Shown here: positions 43,240-52,526 of the stretch, one piece after another
How the letters are laid out: each line of letters starts with the position of its first letter
How positions within the stretch are numbered: the stretch's first letter is position 1
Assembly (NCBI GenBank): GCA_963704595.1
Contig: OY969922.1
Coordinates: 3,782,001-3,846,000 of the forward strand
Direction: 5' to 3'
Length of the DNA: 64,000 nucleotides
Origin: Acuticoccus sp963704595
GTDB taxonomy: Bacteria; Pseudomonadota; Alphaproteobacteria; Rhizobiales; Amorphaceae
Notes under the pieces: model-generated
Seen by the model: the letters and a program-made list of their open reading frames with translations, nothing else
What the model was told of the DNA's origin: nothing
Databases searched by the model: none
Position numbers and translations under genes: made by a program

Positions 43240-43717
43240 GACATCAAGACCCTTACGCTGTTCAGATAGGCGAGGCCACCGCGGTTTCGAGGTGCGACGC
43301 ATCGTCGGCGCCGCGTTGATCGCGCTGGCGCTCACCGGTTGCGGCGTCGGCGAGACGTATACACGCGGACAGAAGATCACGCCCGACCAGCTCGAGCAGG
43401 TCCCCGTCGGCTCCTCCCGCGAGCAGGTGCTCCTCGCACTCGGCACCCCCACCACCACGGGCCTGACCGACGGCGAGGCGTTCTACTACATCTCGCAGAC
43501 CGCCTCCCGCTCCTTCGCCTACCAGCGCGCGACGGTGCAGGACCGACGCATCCTCGTCGTCTACCTCGACGACAACGGCCAGGTCCGTGACATCGCCGAG
43601 TACGGGATGAAGGACGGCAAGGTGTTCGACTACCTCGCACGCCGCACGCCGACCACCGGCTCGGACCTTGCGTTCATCTCCCAGATCCTTGGTGGCCTGA
43701 TGTCGCCGAGCCTGTAA
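43238..43717 (+). CDS. bamE: Outer-membrane assembly lipoprotein BamE/OmlA
   Basis: BamE stabilises the BAM complex for beta-barrel insertion. A lipoprotein signal ends in LALTGC (lipobox). Downstream, QVPVGSSREQVLLALGTPTTTG and AFYYISQTASRSFAYQ fit the SmpA/OmlA fold, with the conserved ILVVYLDDNGQV. The ATG at 43238 follows GGAAG and gives a long leader; a GTG at 43292 would give a more usual 17-residue signal (start RRIVGAALIALALTGC). The ATG here overlaps the divergent chaperone ATG by two bases. Both starts are possible. Confidence 0.9.
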   Translation: MTSRPLRCSDRRGHRGFEVRRIVGAALIALALTGCGVGETYTRGQKITPDQLEQVPVGSSREQVLLALGTPTTTGLTDGEAFYYISQTASRSFAYQRATVQDRRILVVYLDDNGQVRDIAEYGMKDGKVFDYLARRTPTTGSDLAFISQILGGLMSPSL

Positions 43718-43759
43718 AGCGGGACGCGGCAGGACGGAAAGGTCAACCGGAAGGCAAAC

Positions 43760-43806
43760 GGGCTTGCAGGCCGGCGCCACGAGAGGCGTGCAGGCCTGCC
43801 CGAAGG
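43760..43806 (+). terminator. Imperfect inverted repeat after bamE
   Basis: CGGGC...GCAGGCC...GCGCC at 43761-43782 is partly complementary to GGCG...GCAGGCC...GCCCG at 43789-43806. It could fold as a hairpin with bulges after bamE. No T-run follows. Confidence 0.35.
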
Positions 43807-43860
43807 GACAGACTATGGACGCCGAAACGCACCGGACATCGCGGACGGCGCTCGACTGAC

Positions 43861-46134
43861 ATGCAGCGTACCCACAAGGGCCAGCCGTTCGGCGCGGGCG
43901 ATGCGCTCGGCGCTGCCGCCCCCGCTGCGGTCGCCTTCGCACGGTGGATCACCCGCTATCGCCTCCTGATCGTCCTCGCCTGGGTTGCGGGGGCGGTCCT
44001 CGTCGCCATGGGCGGCGACCGGCTGCGCAGCGACCCCGACGTTCTCGTCTATTTCGACCCCGCGACCGCCGAGCGGCAGGCCTTCGACAGGGTCGAGGCC
44101 CGGTTCGGGCAGGCGCGGGAGGTGGTCTCGCTGGTCGTGCCCGAACGGGGCGACGTGTTCGTTCCCAACGTCCTGCGGGCGCTGGCGGAGATCGAGGTCC
44201 GCTCGGCGGCGCGGCCTGAGGTCAGCGCCGTGCGCTCCGCCCTCGCCGGAACCGGGCTCACCGCCGCCGAGGTGCTTGCCGCCGACGATGCCGCCCTCAC
44301 CGGCGCGGCTGCCCGCCTGAAGGCCGCCGCCAGGAGCGAGGACAATCTCGCCGCGGTGCTGAGCGCCGATGGCAGCGTGGCGGCGGTGGCCGCGATCATC
44401 CCCGTCTCGCTCGGCAACGAAGACGCGCGGACCATTGCCGCGGCGCATTCGGCGATCCGCGATGCCGTGGCCGGGACGCTGCCCGGCGCCGACATCGTCC
44501 AGACCGGCCGCATTCCGATCGACAACGCCTTTCTGCGCGAAAGCCAGGAGGGGGTGGAGGACTACGCCATCGCGCAGATCAGCGTGCTCGCGGCGATCAT
44601 CTTCCTCGCGCTGGGCTCGATCACCCTCTCGGCTGCCGTGATGGCGCTGGTGATGGTGACACTCACTGGCTCGACCGGAGCGCTCGGCTGGCTCGGCATC
44701 ACCGTCAACGGCATCTCCAGCACGGCCCCCGTCGTCCTGATGGGCCTCGTCGTCGCGACTGCGATCCACGTCGCGATGGCGTGGCAGGAGGCGCTGCGCA
44801 GCGGCGCGCCGCGGGTCGAGGCGCTGGCCATCGCGATCGACCGCAACGCCAAGCCCGTCGCCCTCTCGGTCCTGACGACGCTGATCTCCTTCCTCACGCT
44901 CAACCTTGCCGAGGCGCCGCCCTTCCGCGATCTCGGCAACATCGTCGCGGTCGGACTCCTCGGCGTCCTTGCCCTCACCTTCACGCTGCTGCCGGCGCTC
45001 CTCGCGCTGGTGCCGGCGAGCTTCGGCCGCCACCGCCGCGTGCTGGAGCGCTGGCTGGGGGCGCTCGGCGCTGCGGCCGCGCACCGGCGTCGGAGCGTGA
45101 TCCTCGCCAGCGCCGCCCTCTTCGTCGCGGCGGGCGCTGGCATCTGGATGCTGAAGGTGGACGACACGTTCTCGCACTATTTCGACGAGAGCTACGAGAT
45201 CCGCCGCGCGACCGACATCTTCGAGAACAAGCTTTCCGGCACCACCATCATCGACCTGGTGGTCGACGGCGGCGCAGCGGGCACGGCCTTCCGGCCGGAG
45301 ACGCTCGCAGCGCTCGGCGCGGTGGACGACTGGCTCGGCGCGCGGGACGAGGTCGCGCGGGTGGACAGCCTTTCCGCCCTCGCCGCGGACATTGCGGCAC
45401 GGGGCGCGCCGCTCGAGCCCCGGTTCCTCGCCGGCGCGTCGGCCGACATGGTCGCCGCCGGCGGGCCGCGCGTTGCCGGCGAGGACGGGCGGGAGGCGCG
45501 CACCAGCGTCGTCCTCCACGGCGTGTCTTCGCGAGATACGCTGGCGTTCGCGGACGAACTTCGCGCCTTCGCCGCCGAGCGCTTCGGCGCGGACGCGGTG
45601 ACCGTGACGGGGCTTCCGATCCTCTCCGCCAAGCTTTCGCTCGGCAGCGCGCGGGCGATGGTCTGGGGCATCGTCGTTGCGCTCGTCGCGATCTCGCTCA
45701 TCCTCCTCCTCACGCTGAGGGACTGGCGGCTCGGGCTCATCAGCCTTCTCCCCAACATCCTCCCGGTGATGATCGCGTTCGGCGTCTGGGGTTTCTTCGT
45801 CGGCGAGATCTCGTTCGCCGCGACCGTCGTCGCCGCGCTCACGTACGGGCTGGTGGTGGACGACACGGTCCACCTCCTCACCAAGTACCAGCGCTACGGG
45901 CGGGAGATCGGGCCCGGCATCGAGGCGGTGCGGCGCGCGTTCCGCTCCGTCGGCGTCGCGGTGGTGGCGACCTCGCTGGCGCTGGGGGCGAGCTTCATGC
46001 CGTTCGCGATGTCGGGCTTCCTCGTCAACCGCCATTTCGGCGCCCTGACGGCCATCACCCTGATCGCGGCGATGGTGGCGGACCTCGTCCTCCTCCCCGC
46101 CCTCCTCGCCCGCAAGAGCTGGCGCCGGGGCTGA
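43861..46134 (+). CDS. RND-superfamily exporter (MMPL type)
   Basis: This 757-residue protein has 12 predicted spans in two halves, each with one large periplasmic loop (about 55-240 and 420-590). The second half keeps the acidic proton-relay motif LVVDDTVHLLTKY. The matching position in the first half reads VVATAIHVAM, lacking the aspartates. Relatives such as HpnN and MMPL proteins move lipids or hydrophobic molecules. No hopanoid genes are nearby, so the cargo is unknown. A clear terminator follows. Confidence 0.88.
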   Translation: MQRTHKGQPFGAGDALGAAAPAAVAFARWITRYRLLIVLAWVAGAVLVAMGGDRLRSDPDVLVYFDPATAERQAFDRVEARFGQAREVVSLVVPERGDVFVPNVLRALAEIEVRSAARPEVSAVRSALAGTGLTAAEVLAADDAALTGAAARLKAAARSEDNLAAVLSADGSVAAVAAIIPVSLGNEDARTIAAAHSAIRDAVAGTLPGADIVQTGRIPIDNAFLRESQEGVEDYAIAQISVLAAIIFLALGSITLSAAVMALVMVTLTGSTGALGWLGITVNGISSTAPVVLMGLVVATAIHVAMAWQEALRSGAPRVEALAIAIDRNAKPVALSVLTTLISFLTLNLAEAPPFRDLGNIVAVGLLGVLALTFTLLPALLALVPASFGRHRRVLERWLGALGAAAAHRRRSVILASAALFVAAGAGIWMLKVDDTFSHYFDESYEIRRATDIFENKLSGTTIIDLVVDGGAAGTAFRPETLAALGAVDDWLGARDEVARVDSLSALAADIAARGAPLEPRFLAGASADMVAAGGPRVAGEDGREARTSVVLHGVSSRDTLAFADELRAFAAERFGADAVTVTGLPILSAKLSLGSARAMVWGIVVALVAISLILLLTLRDWRLGLISLLPNILPVMIAFGVWGFFVGEISFAATVVAALTYGLVVDDTVHLLTKYQRYGREIGPGIEAVRRAFRSVGVAVVATSLALGASFMPFAMSGFLVNRHFGALTAITLIAAMVADLVLLPALLARKSWRRG

Positions 46135-46147
46135 GCCCCGACGCGAA

Positions 46148-46176
46148 AAAGGCCCGCGCCACCGGCACGGGCCTTT
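46148..46176. terminator. Bidirectional terminator
   Basis: AAAGGCCCG (46148-46156) pairs with CGGGCCTTT (46168-46176); an A-run precedes it, so both strands end in U. It separates the convergent RND exporter and hppA genes. Confidence 0.8.
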
Positions 46177-46196
46177 CGTTCCGGCTGGCGTGAGGG

Positions 46197-48398
46197 TCAG
46201 CCGCTGTGGGCGAGAACCGCGAGGAGCAGCAGCGCCACGATGTTGGTGATCTTGATCATCGGGTTCACCGCGGGGCCGGCCGTGTCCTTGTAGGGGTCGC
46301 CCACCGTGTCGCCGGTAACGGAGGCCTTGTGCGCCTCAGAGCCCTTGAGGTGAGTCACCCCGTCCTTGTCCACGAAGCCGTCCTCGAACGACTTCTTGGC
46401 GTTGTCCCACGCGCCGCCGCCGGCGGTCATCGAGATCGCCACGAAAAGCCCCGTGACGATCACGCCGAGCAGCATCGCGCCCGTCGCCGCGAACGCCTCG
46501 CCCTTGCCGGCAATGGCGTTGATGACGAAGAAGACGAACAGCGGCGACAGCACCGGGAGGAGCGAGGGGACGATCATCTCGCGGATCGCGGCCTTGGTCA
46601 GCATGTCGACCGCGCGGGCGTAGTCGGGCCGGACGGTGCCTTCCATGATGCCGGGGTTCTCGCGGAACTGGCGGCGCACCTCCTCCACCACGGAGCCTGC
46701 CGCACGGCCCACCGCGGTCATCGCGATGCCGCCGAACAGGAACGGCAGCAGGCCGCCGAAGAACAGCCCCACCACCACGAACGGGTTGGCGAGCGAGAAG
46801 TTGAGCGTCTCCTCCGTCAGCCCGGCGAAGTACGGATACTCGGCCGAATTGGCGATGAAGTAGCGCAGATCCTCCGTGTAGGCCGCGAACAGCACCAGCG
46901 CGCCGAGGCCGGCCGAGCCGATGGCGTAGCCCTTGGTGACGGCCTTGGTGGTGTTGCCGACGGCGTCCAGCGCGTCGGTGGTGGCGCGCACGTCGGCCGG
47001 GAGGTCCGCCATCTCGGCGATGCCGCCCGCGTTGTCGGTGACAGGGCCGAACGCGTCGAGCGCGACGACCATGCCCGCCAGCGCCAGCATCGTCGTCACA
47101 GCGATGGCGATGCCGAAAAGGCCGGCCAGCGAGTAGGTGACGATGATGCCCGCGATGATGACGAGCGCCGGCAGCGCCGTCGCCTCCAGCGAGATGGCGA
47201 GGCCCTGGATGACGTTGGTGCCGTGGCCGGTGACTGACGCCTGGCTGATCGAGCGGACCGGCCGGTAGCCGACGCCGGTGTAATATTCGGTGATCCAGAT
47301 GATGAGGCCGGTGATGACGAGGCCCGCAACACCGCACAGGTAAAGGTCGAGCGGGGTGAAGCTGACGGCGGGTTTGCCGGTTGCCGCGACAGCCTCGGCC
47401 CCCTCGGCCACGACCGCGCCGCCCACGGTGATGACTTCGCTGAAGCTGCCGAACACAAGATAGGTGACGGGCGCCAGAACGATGAGTGACAGCACTGCCG
47501 TCACCACGAAGCCCTTGTAGAGGGCGCCCATGATGTTCTGCGAGGCGCCGAGCTTGACGAAGAAGGTGCCGACGATCGACGTCAGCACGCAGGAGCCGCA
47601 GATCGCCAGCGGATAGAGCATGGTGGAGGCTTCGAACGCGGTGCCGCCGAAGTAGATCGCGGCAAGCACCATGGTCGCGACGATGGTGACGGCGTAGGTC
47701 TCGAAGAGGTCGGCCGCCATGCCGGCGCAGTCGCCGACATTGTCGCCCACGTTGTCGGCGATGGTGGCGGGGTTGCGGGGGTCGTCCTCCGGAATGCCGG
47801 CCTCGACCTTGCCGACGAGGTCACCGCCGACGTCCGCGCCCTTGGTGAAGATGCCGCCGCCGAGACGGGCGAAGATCGAGATCAGCGAGGCGCCGAAGCC
47901 GAGGGCCACCAGCGCGTCGATCACCACGCGCGAGGTGGCCGAATTCCCCATCACGGCCGTCAGGATATAGAAGTAGACCGCGACGCCGAGGAGCGCGAGG
48001 CCGGCGACCAGCATCCCCGTGACGGCGCCGGACTTGAACGCGATGTCGAGCCCGCCCTGGAGCGACTTCGACGCCGCCTCCGTCGTCCGCACGTTGGCGC
48101 GGACGGAAACCAGCATCCCGATATAGCCCGCGATGCCGGAGAGGATGGCGCCGACCGCGAAGCCGATCGCCACGAACATGCCAAGGAGATAGTAGACCAG
48201 CGCGAAGATGACGACGCCGACCACCGAGATGGTGAGATACTGGCGGGAGAGGTAGGCCGCCGCGCCTTCCTGGATGGCTTCGGCGATTTCCTGCATCCGC
48301 GCGTTGCCGGTCGGCGCGGCCAGAACACTTCGGATCGCCCAGGCTCCATACAGGAGAGAGACTAAACCGCAGGCGATAACGATCAGCGTAGCGTCCAT
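46197..48398 (-). CDS. hppA: Proton-pumping membrane pyrophosphatase, K+-independent type
   Basis: Couples pyrophosphate hydrolysis to H+ pumping. The start at 48398 follows GGGGAGGAATA and gives MDATLIVIACGLVSLLYG. There are about 15-16 membrane spans. The catalytic block GGGIFTKGADVGGDLVGK, NPATIADNVGDNVGDCAGMA and a late DNAKKSFEDG are intact. GNTTKAVTKG has Lys where K+-dependent enzymes have Ala, so potassium should not be required. The 733-residue length is usual for bacterial members. Confidence 0.96.
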   Translation of the reverse strand: MDATLIVIACGLVSLLYGAWAIRSVLAAPTGNARMQEIAEAIQEGAAAYLSRQYLTISVVGVVIFALVYYLLGMFVAIGFAVGAILSGIAGYIGMLVSVRANVRTTEAASKSLQGGLDIAFKSGAVTGMLVAGLALLGVAVYFYILTAVMGNSATSRVVIDALVALGFGASLISIFARLGGGIFTKGADVGGDLVGKVEAGIPEDDPRNPATIADNVGDNVGDCAGMAADLFETYAVTIVATMVLAAIYFGGTAFEASTMLYPLAICGSCVLTSIVGTFFVKLGASQNIMGALYKGFVVTAVLSLIVLAPVTYLVFGSFSEVITVGGAVVAEGAEAVAATGKPAVSFTPLDLYLCGVAGLVITGLIIWITEYYTGVGYRPVRSISQASVTGHGTNVIQGLAISLEATALPALVIIAGIIVTYSLAGLFGIAIAVTTMLALAGMVVALDAFGPVTDNAGGIAEMADLPADVRATTDALDAVGNTTKAVTKGYAIGSAGLGALVLFAAYTEDLRYFIANSAEYPYFAGLTEETLNFSLANPFVVVGLFFGGLLPFLFGGIAMTAVGRAAGSVVEEVRRQFRENPGIMEGTVRPDYARAVDMLTKAAIREMIVPSLLPVLSPLFVFFVINAIAGKGEAFAATGAMLLGVIVTGLFVAISMTAGGGAWDNAKKSFEDGFVDKDGVTHLKGSEAHKASVTGDTVGDPYKDTAGPAVNPMIKITNIVALLLLAVLAHSG

Positions 48399-48618
48399 TA
48401 TTCCTCCCCGAGCGCGTTTTCGCGCGTATATTTTTCGCGGCAACTTTTGTTGCTGGGGCTATTTCCAACATGGGCGCCAGCGCAAAATCAAGCCGCATGT
48501 GTTCGCCCGCCCGCAACTTGGGCAGGGCGCTGCTGTGCTTGAAAACGTCTCGGTGTTTGTTCGGCGTGAATGGCCGCCTGGCGCGACCCGGCCGAAATCA
48601 GCCTTCCGGAACCGGCGG

Positions 48619-49824
48619 TTAGGCCGGGGTCGCGGCGCGTCCGCTGCGGGCGGAGGCGAGCGCCAGGAGCGCCAGCGGGAACGCGATCACCGGCAGGACG
48701 GTCCAGTTGATGCTCGCCCACCCCACCTTGCTGAAGAGGACGCCGGAGGACAGCGAGGCGAATGCCACCACCGCGAACATGATGAAGTCGTTCGCGGCCT
48801 GCGTGCGGGCGCGTTCCTCCGGCCGCTGGGCGGCGGTCAGCATCGTGGTGCTGCCGATGAAGCCGAAGTTCCAGCCGAGCCCGAGCGCGACCAGCGCGCC
48901 ATAGAAGTGGAGGAGCTCGATGCCGAGAAGCGAGGTGGTGCCCGCGACGCCCAGCAGCAGAAGGCCGATGGCGGTGATGGTGCCCGCCCCGAAGCGCGCG
49001 ATGAGCTGGCCGGTGAAGAAGCTCGGCGCGAACATCGCGATGACGTGCCACTGGATGCCCTGCGCCGCCTGCGCGGTGGTGAAGCCGCAGCCGAGCATCG
49101 CGAGCGGCGCCGCGGTCATCACGAGGCTCATGATGGCGTAGGAGACGACGGCGCACAGCACCGCCAGCGCAACGCGCGGCTGGCGCAGGATGACATGCAG
49201 CGGACGGCCGCGCGGGGCGTCGGCGTCGACCTTGGGGTCCGGCACGGTGGTGAGGAAACTGAGGATGAGGATCGTGAGCAGGCAGAGGACGGCCTGCGCG
49301 AGGTAGGCGCCGGCATAGGCGACGGGGAGGAAGAGGTCCTTGGTGGCGATCACCGTCTGCGGGCCGATCACGCCGGCAAGGATGCCGCCCGCAAGCACGT
49401 AGGAGATCGCCTTGGGCCGGAAGGTGTCGCTCGCGCCCTCGGCAGCGGCGAAGCGGTACTGCTGCACGAACGCGAACGAGAAGCCGTTGAGGAAGGTGCC
49501 GACGCAGTAGACCAGGAAGAGCCCCTGCATGATGCCGGCGAACGCGATCATCCCGCCGATGCCCGCCAGAACGGCCCCCACCATGAAGCCGCGCTTGCGG
49601 CCGATCCGCCCCAGGAGCAGCGCCGCCGGAATGGTGCCGAAGGCGGTGCCGACGATCATGGTCGTGACCGGCACCGTCGCAAGCTCGCTGGTCTCGGACA
49701 GGAGATAGACCCCGACGAGGCCGCCGAGCGCGATGGTGATGGAGGTGAGCGCCCCGCCCATCGCCTGCGCGAGGCCGAGGACGATGGAGTTGCGGCGCGC
49801 GAGGCGGTCATTCTGGGTCAGCAT
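48619..49824 (-). CDS. MFS transporter
   Basis: This 401-residue carrier has 12 hydrophobic segments. The signature between the second and third segments is LLLGRIGRKRGFMVG, usual for MFS. GWNFGFIGSTTMLT and FIMFAVVAFASLSSGVLF lie in the second half. The substrate is unknown. It follows thiL by about 70 bp on the same strand and may be the last gene of the riboflavin/thiL unit. Confidence 0.86.
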   Translation of the reverse strand: MLTQNDRLARRNSIVLGLAQAMGGALTSITIALGGLVGVYLLSETSELATVPVTTMIVGTAFGTIPAALLLGRIGRKRGFMVGAVLAGIGGMIAFAGIMQGLFLVYCVGTFLNGFSFAFVQQYRFAAAEGASDTFRPKAISYVLAGGILAGVIGPQTVIATKDLFLPVAYAGAYLAQAVLCLLTILILSFLTTVPDPKVDADAPRGRPLHVILRQPRVALAVLCAVVSYAIMSLVMTAAPLAMLGCGFTTAQAAQGIQWHVIAMFAPSFFTGQLIARFGAGTITAIGLLLLGVAGTTSLLGIELLHFYGALVALGLGWNFGFIGSTTMLTAAQRPEERARTQAANDFIMFAVVAFASLSSGVLFSKVGWASINWTVLPVIAFPLALLALASARSGRAATPA

Positions 49825-49891
49825 GGCGCGGTCTTACGCCCTCGGCACGCGGGGCGGAAAGCGCCTTTCGGCCACTCTGCCGCTGGCCGTG

Positions 49892-50860
49892 TCAAAAATG
49901 CTGGAAGCGGCCGTCCTTCAGCACCAGCGGTTTGCCGGCGGCGACGATGCGCACGCCCTCGCCCGCCTCGATGGCGCCGACGCGTGTCGCGCGGGCGCCG
50001 CATTCCGCGGCGGCGGCGGCGAAGGCATCCGCGGCGTCCGGCGGGACGGCGGCGAGGATCTGGTAGTCGTCGCCGCCGGTGAGCGCGGTGTCGCGGGCCG
50101 CCGGGTCGAGCGCGATGGCGGCGGCGACGGCAGGCGAGAACGGCACGGCGTCCGCATCCACCACGGCGCCGACACCGGCGGCGCGGCAGAGTTTGGCAAG
50201 GTCGCCGACCAGCCCGTCGGACACGTCCATCGCGGCGCGGGCGTGGTCACGCACCGCCCGCCACGCGGCGACGGGCGGGTCGGGGTAGAGGTAGCGCTCC
50301 ACGAGCGCGGCACGGTGAGGTTCGGCGAGCGCGGCGAGCTTGCCCTGCCGGGCGAGGAGGCCGAGCGCGCCGTCGCCGATGGTGCCGGTGACGAACAGCA
50401 CATCGCCCGGCCGCGCGGCACGGCGGCGGACGGCGGCGCCCGTCGGCACGCGGCCGAATGCGGTGACGGCGATGGTGGTGCCGCCGCCCGGCGAGGCGCG
50501 CAGCGTGTCGCCGCCCAGCAGCGAGACGCCGTAGCGCGCGTTGTCGGCGGCGAGGCCATCGGCGAAGCCCCGCGCCCAGGCTTCGGACGCGCCCTCCCCC
50601 AGCGCCAGCGCGAGGAGGTAGCCGAAGGGCTCGGCGCCCTTGGCCGCAAGGTCGGAGAGGTTGACGCGCAGCGCCTTGGCGGCGATGGCGGCGGGCGGGT
50701 CGTCGGCGAAGAAGTGGACGCCGGCGGCCAGCGCATCGCAGGTGACGACGATGTCGCCGGAGCCGCCGGCGAAGGTGGCGGCGTCATCGCCCAGCCCGTC
50801 GGCGCCCGCATCGGTGGCGAGCGGGGCGAACAGGTTGGCGATGAGGGCGTCTTCGTCCAA
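49892..50860 (-). CDS. thiL: Thiamine-monophosphate kinase
   Basis: Phosphorylates thiamine monophosphate to the active diphosphate. It shows GLGDDAATFAGGSGDIVVTCDAL at the N-terminus, then LLGGDTLRASPGG and the substrate site AMDVSDGLVGDLAKL, plus TGGDDYQILAAV near the end. The 322-residue length fits. It starts five bases after nusB, a conserved order in proteobacteria. Confidence 0.95.
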   Translation of the reverse strand: MDEDALIANLFAPLATDAGADGLGDDAATFAGGSGDIVVTCDALAAGVHFFADDPPAAIAAKALRVNLSDLAAKGAEPFGYLLALALGEGASEAWARGFADGLAADNARYGVSLLGGDTLRASPGGGTTIAVTAFGRVPTGAAVRRRAARPGDVLFVTGTIGDGALGLLARQGKLAALAEPHRAALVERYLYPDPPVAAWRAVRDHARAAMDVSDGLVGDLAKLCRAAGVGAVVDADAVPFSPAVAAAIALDPAARDTALTGGDDYQILAAVPPDAADAFAAAAAECGARATRVGAIEAGEGVRIVAAGKPLVLKDGRFQHF

Positions 50861-50865
50861 GCCGG

Positions 50866-51417
50866 TCAGGCGGAGGGTTCGCTGCCGGCGACGGGGGCCG
50901 CGGTCCGCGGCGGCGCGGCGAACTCGGCGGCGCGGACACGGTGGGCGATCCGGTCGAGCACGCCGTTGGCCATGCGCGGCTCGTCCTCGCTGAAGAAGGC
51001 CTTCGCGACCTCGACATATTCGGAGATGACGACGCGGACGGGCACTTCCTCGCGGAACATCAGCTCGACCACGCCGGCGCGCAGGAGGGCGCGGAGCGTG
51101 AGGTCGATCCGCGCCAGCGGCCAGCCTTCCTTCAGCGCCTCGTCGATGGCGGCGTCCACGGTGCGCTGGTGGCTGACGACGCCCGAGACGAGGCCGTCGA
51201 ACCAGTTGAGGTCGATGGCGCGGAGCGTCTCGCCGTCGATGTCCTGGCGCAGGCGAAAGAGCTCGAACTCCTTAACGATGTCGCGGGCACCGGCGCCGGT
51301 GACTTCCATCTGGTAGAGCGCCTGCACGGCGGCGAGGCGCGCCACGGCGCGCTTGTTGGCGGGGGCCTTGCGCTTGGGTGCGGGGGCCTTGGCGGGTTTG
51401 GGGGCGGGTTCGGTCAT
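50866..51417 (-). CDS. nusB: Transcription antitermination factor NusB
   Basis: NusB binds boxA RNA with NusE (S10) during rRNA transcription. The 183-residue protein has a Lys/Pro-rich N-terminal extension (about 25 residues) and a helical core: VARLAAVQALYQMEV, RIDLTLRALLRAGVVELMF and VVISEYVEVAKAFFSEDEPRM. The C-terminal tail of about 30 residues is not part of the domain. The start overlaps the ribH stop (TGATG). Confidence 0.95.
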   Translation of the reverse strand: MTEPAPKPAKAPAPKRKAPANKRAVARLAAVQALYQMEVTGAGARDIVKEFELFRLRQDIDGETLRAIDLNWFDGLVSGVVSHQRTVDAAIDEALKEGWPLARIDLTLRALLRAGVVELMFREEVPVRVVISEYVEVAKAFFSEDEPRMANGVLDRIAHRVRAAEFAAPPRTAAPVAGSEPSA

Positions 51418-51857
51418 CAGGTGAGCGCGTTTCGGAGGTCGAACAGGGCAATGGCGGCCGCAGCGGCGTCGCCACCCTTGTCCTTCTGGTTCGGATCGGC
51501 TCGCACGATGGCTTGCTCCCGGTTCTCGACGGTCAGGATACCATTACCGAGCGCAAGGCGCTGGCTGACCACGAGGTCCATGATGGCGCGGTTTCCCTCT
51601 CCGGCGACGATGTCATAATGCCCCGTCTCGCCGCGGATGACGCAGCCCAGCACGACGAACGCGTCGAACGTGAGGTCGCGGCGGCGCGAGGCTGCGATCG
51701 CCATGGCGAGCGCGGGCGGAATTTCCAGAACGCCGGGGACCGAGACCACCTCGTGCGCGAACTTGCGGCGCGTCAGCTCCGCCTTGGCACCGGCGAGCAG
51801 CATGTCGCCGATGTCGTCGTAAAAACGTGCTTCGATAATGAGGGCGCGTGCCATCAA
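51417..51857 (-). CDS. ribH: 6,7-Dimethyl-8-ribityllumazine synthase
   Basis: Penultimate step of riboflavin synthesis. The 146-residue protein has VSVPGVLEIPPALAMAIAAS and the catalytic-histidine region GCVIRGETGHYDIV. It lies between ribE and nusB and is coupled to nusB. Confidence 0.95.
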   Translation of the reverse strand: MMARALIIEARFYDDIGDMLLAGAKAELTRRKFAHEVVSVPGVLEIPPALAMAIAASRRRDLTFDAFVVLGCVIRGETGHYDIVAGEGNRAIMDLVVSQRLALGNGILTVENREQAIVRADPNQKDKGGDAAAAAIALFDLRNALT

Positions 51858-51913
51858 CAGTTCCTTGAGATCGCGCGGACCATAGACCCGCGCAGGCCCG
51901 GCGCGAAAAGCCG

Positions 51914-52526
51914 TCAGTCTTGAGCCGGTCGCATAGCAGCCAGACGGGCCACGTAGCGGGCGATCGTATCGATCTCGATATTGACGAGATCGCCCGGCTG
52001 CCGGTCACGCCACGTGGTGACGGCAAGCGTATGCGGGATCATCGCCACCGAAAAGGTGTCGCTTGCGTCATTGACAGTGAGCGAGGTGCCGTCGAGCGCC
52101 ACCGAGCCCTTGGTGGCGATCAGCGGCAGCAGCGCCCGCGGCGGCGCGAAGGTGAAGCGGCTCATGTCCTCGCCATCCTCGCGCGACACGATCTCGGCTC
52201 GCCCGTCGACGTGGCCGGAGACGAGATGTCCACCCAGCTCGTCGCCCATCTTCAAGCGAACGCTCGAGGTTGATGCGGGTGCCGACCTCCCACGCGCCGA
52301 CGGTGGTCTTGTCGAGCGTTTCGGCGGAGGCGTCCACCGTGAAGCGGGCGCCGTTGCCGTGGGGCTCCAGCGTCGTCACCGTGAGGCAGCAGCCGGAGCA
52401 CGCGATGGATGCGCCGATGGCGATGGTGGCGGGGTCGTAGGCGGAGACGATGGCCGCACGGATGCCGTCGCCGAACGGCGCCACGGCGTCGATCCGCCCT
52501 ACGTCTGTGATGATGCCTGTGAACAT
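51914..52526 (-). CDS. ribE: Riboflavin synthase alpha chain, frameshifted
   Basis: Dismutates two lumazines to riboflavin. The start at 52526 gives MFTGIITDVGRIDAV. The two lumazine-binding halves are seen in SIACSGCCLTVTTLE and GSVALDGTSLTVNDASD. The frame break lies at the AA of 52254-52255; removal of one base gives INLERSLKMGDELGGHLVSG. The restored length is about 203 residues, as usual. Confidence 0.94.

Noticed and set aside
43813..46035. 740-codon minus-strand open frame
   Set aside because: Antisense shadow of the RND exporter, made of charged low-complexity sequence with no ribosome-binding site.
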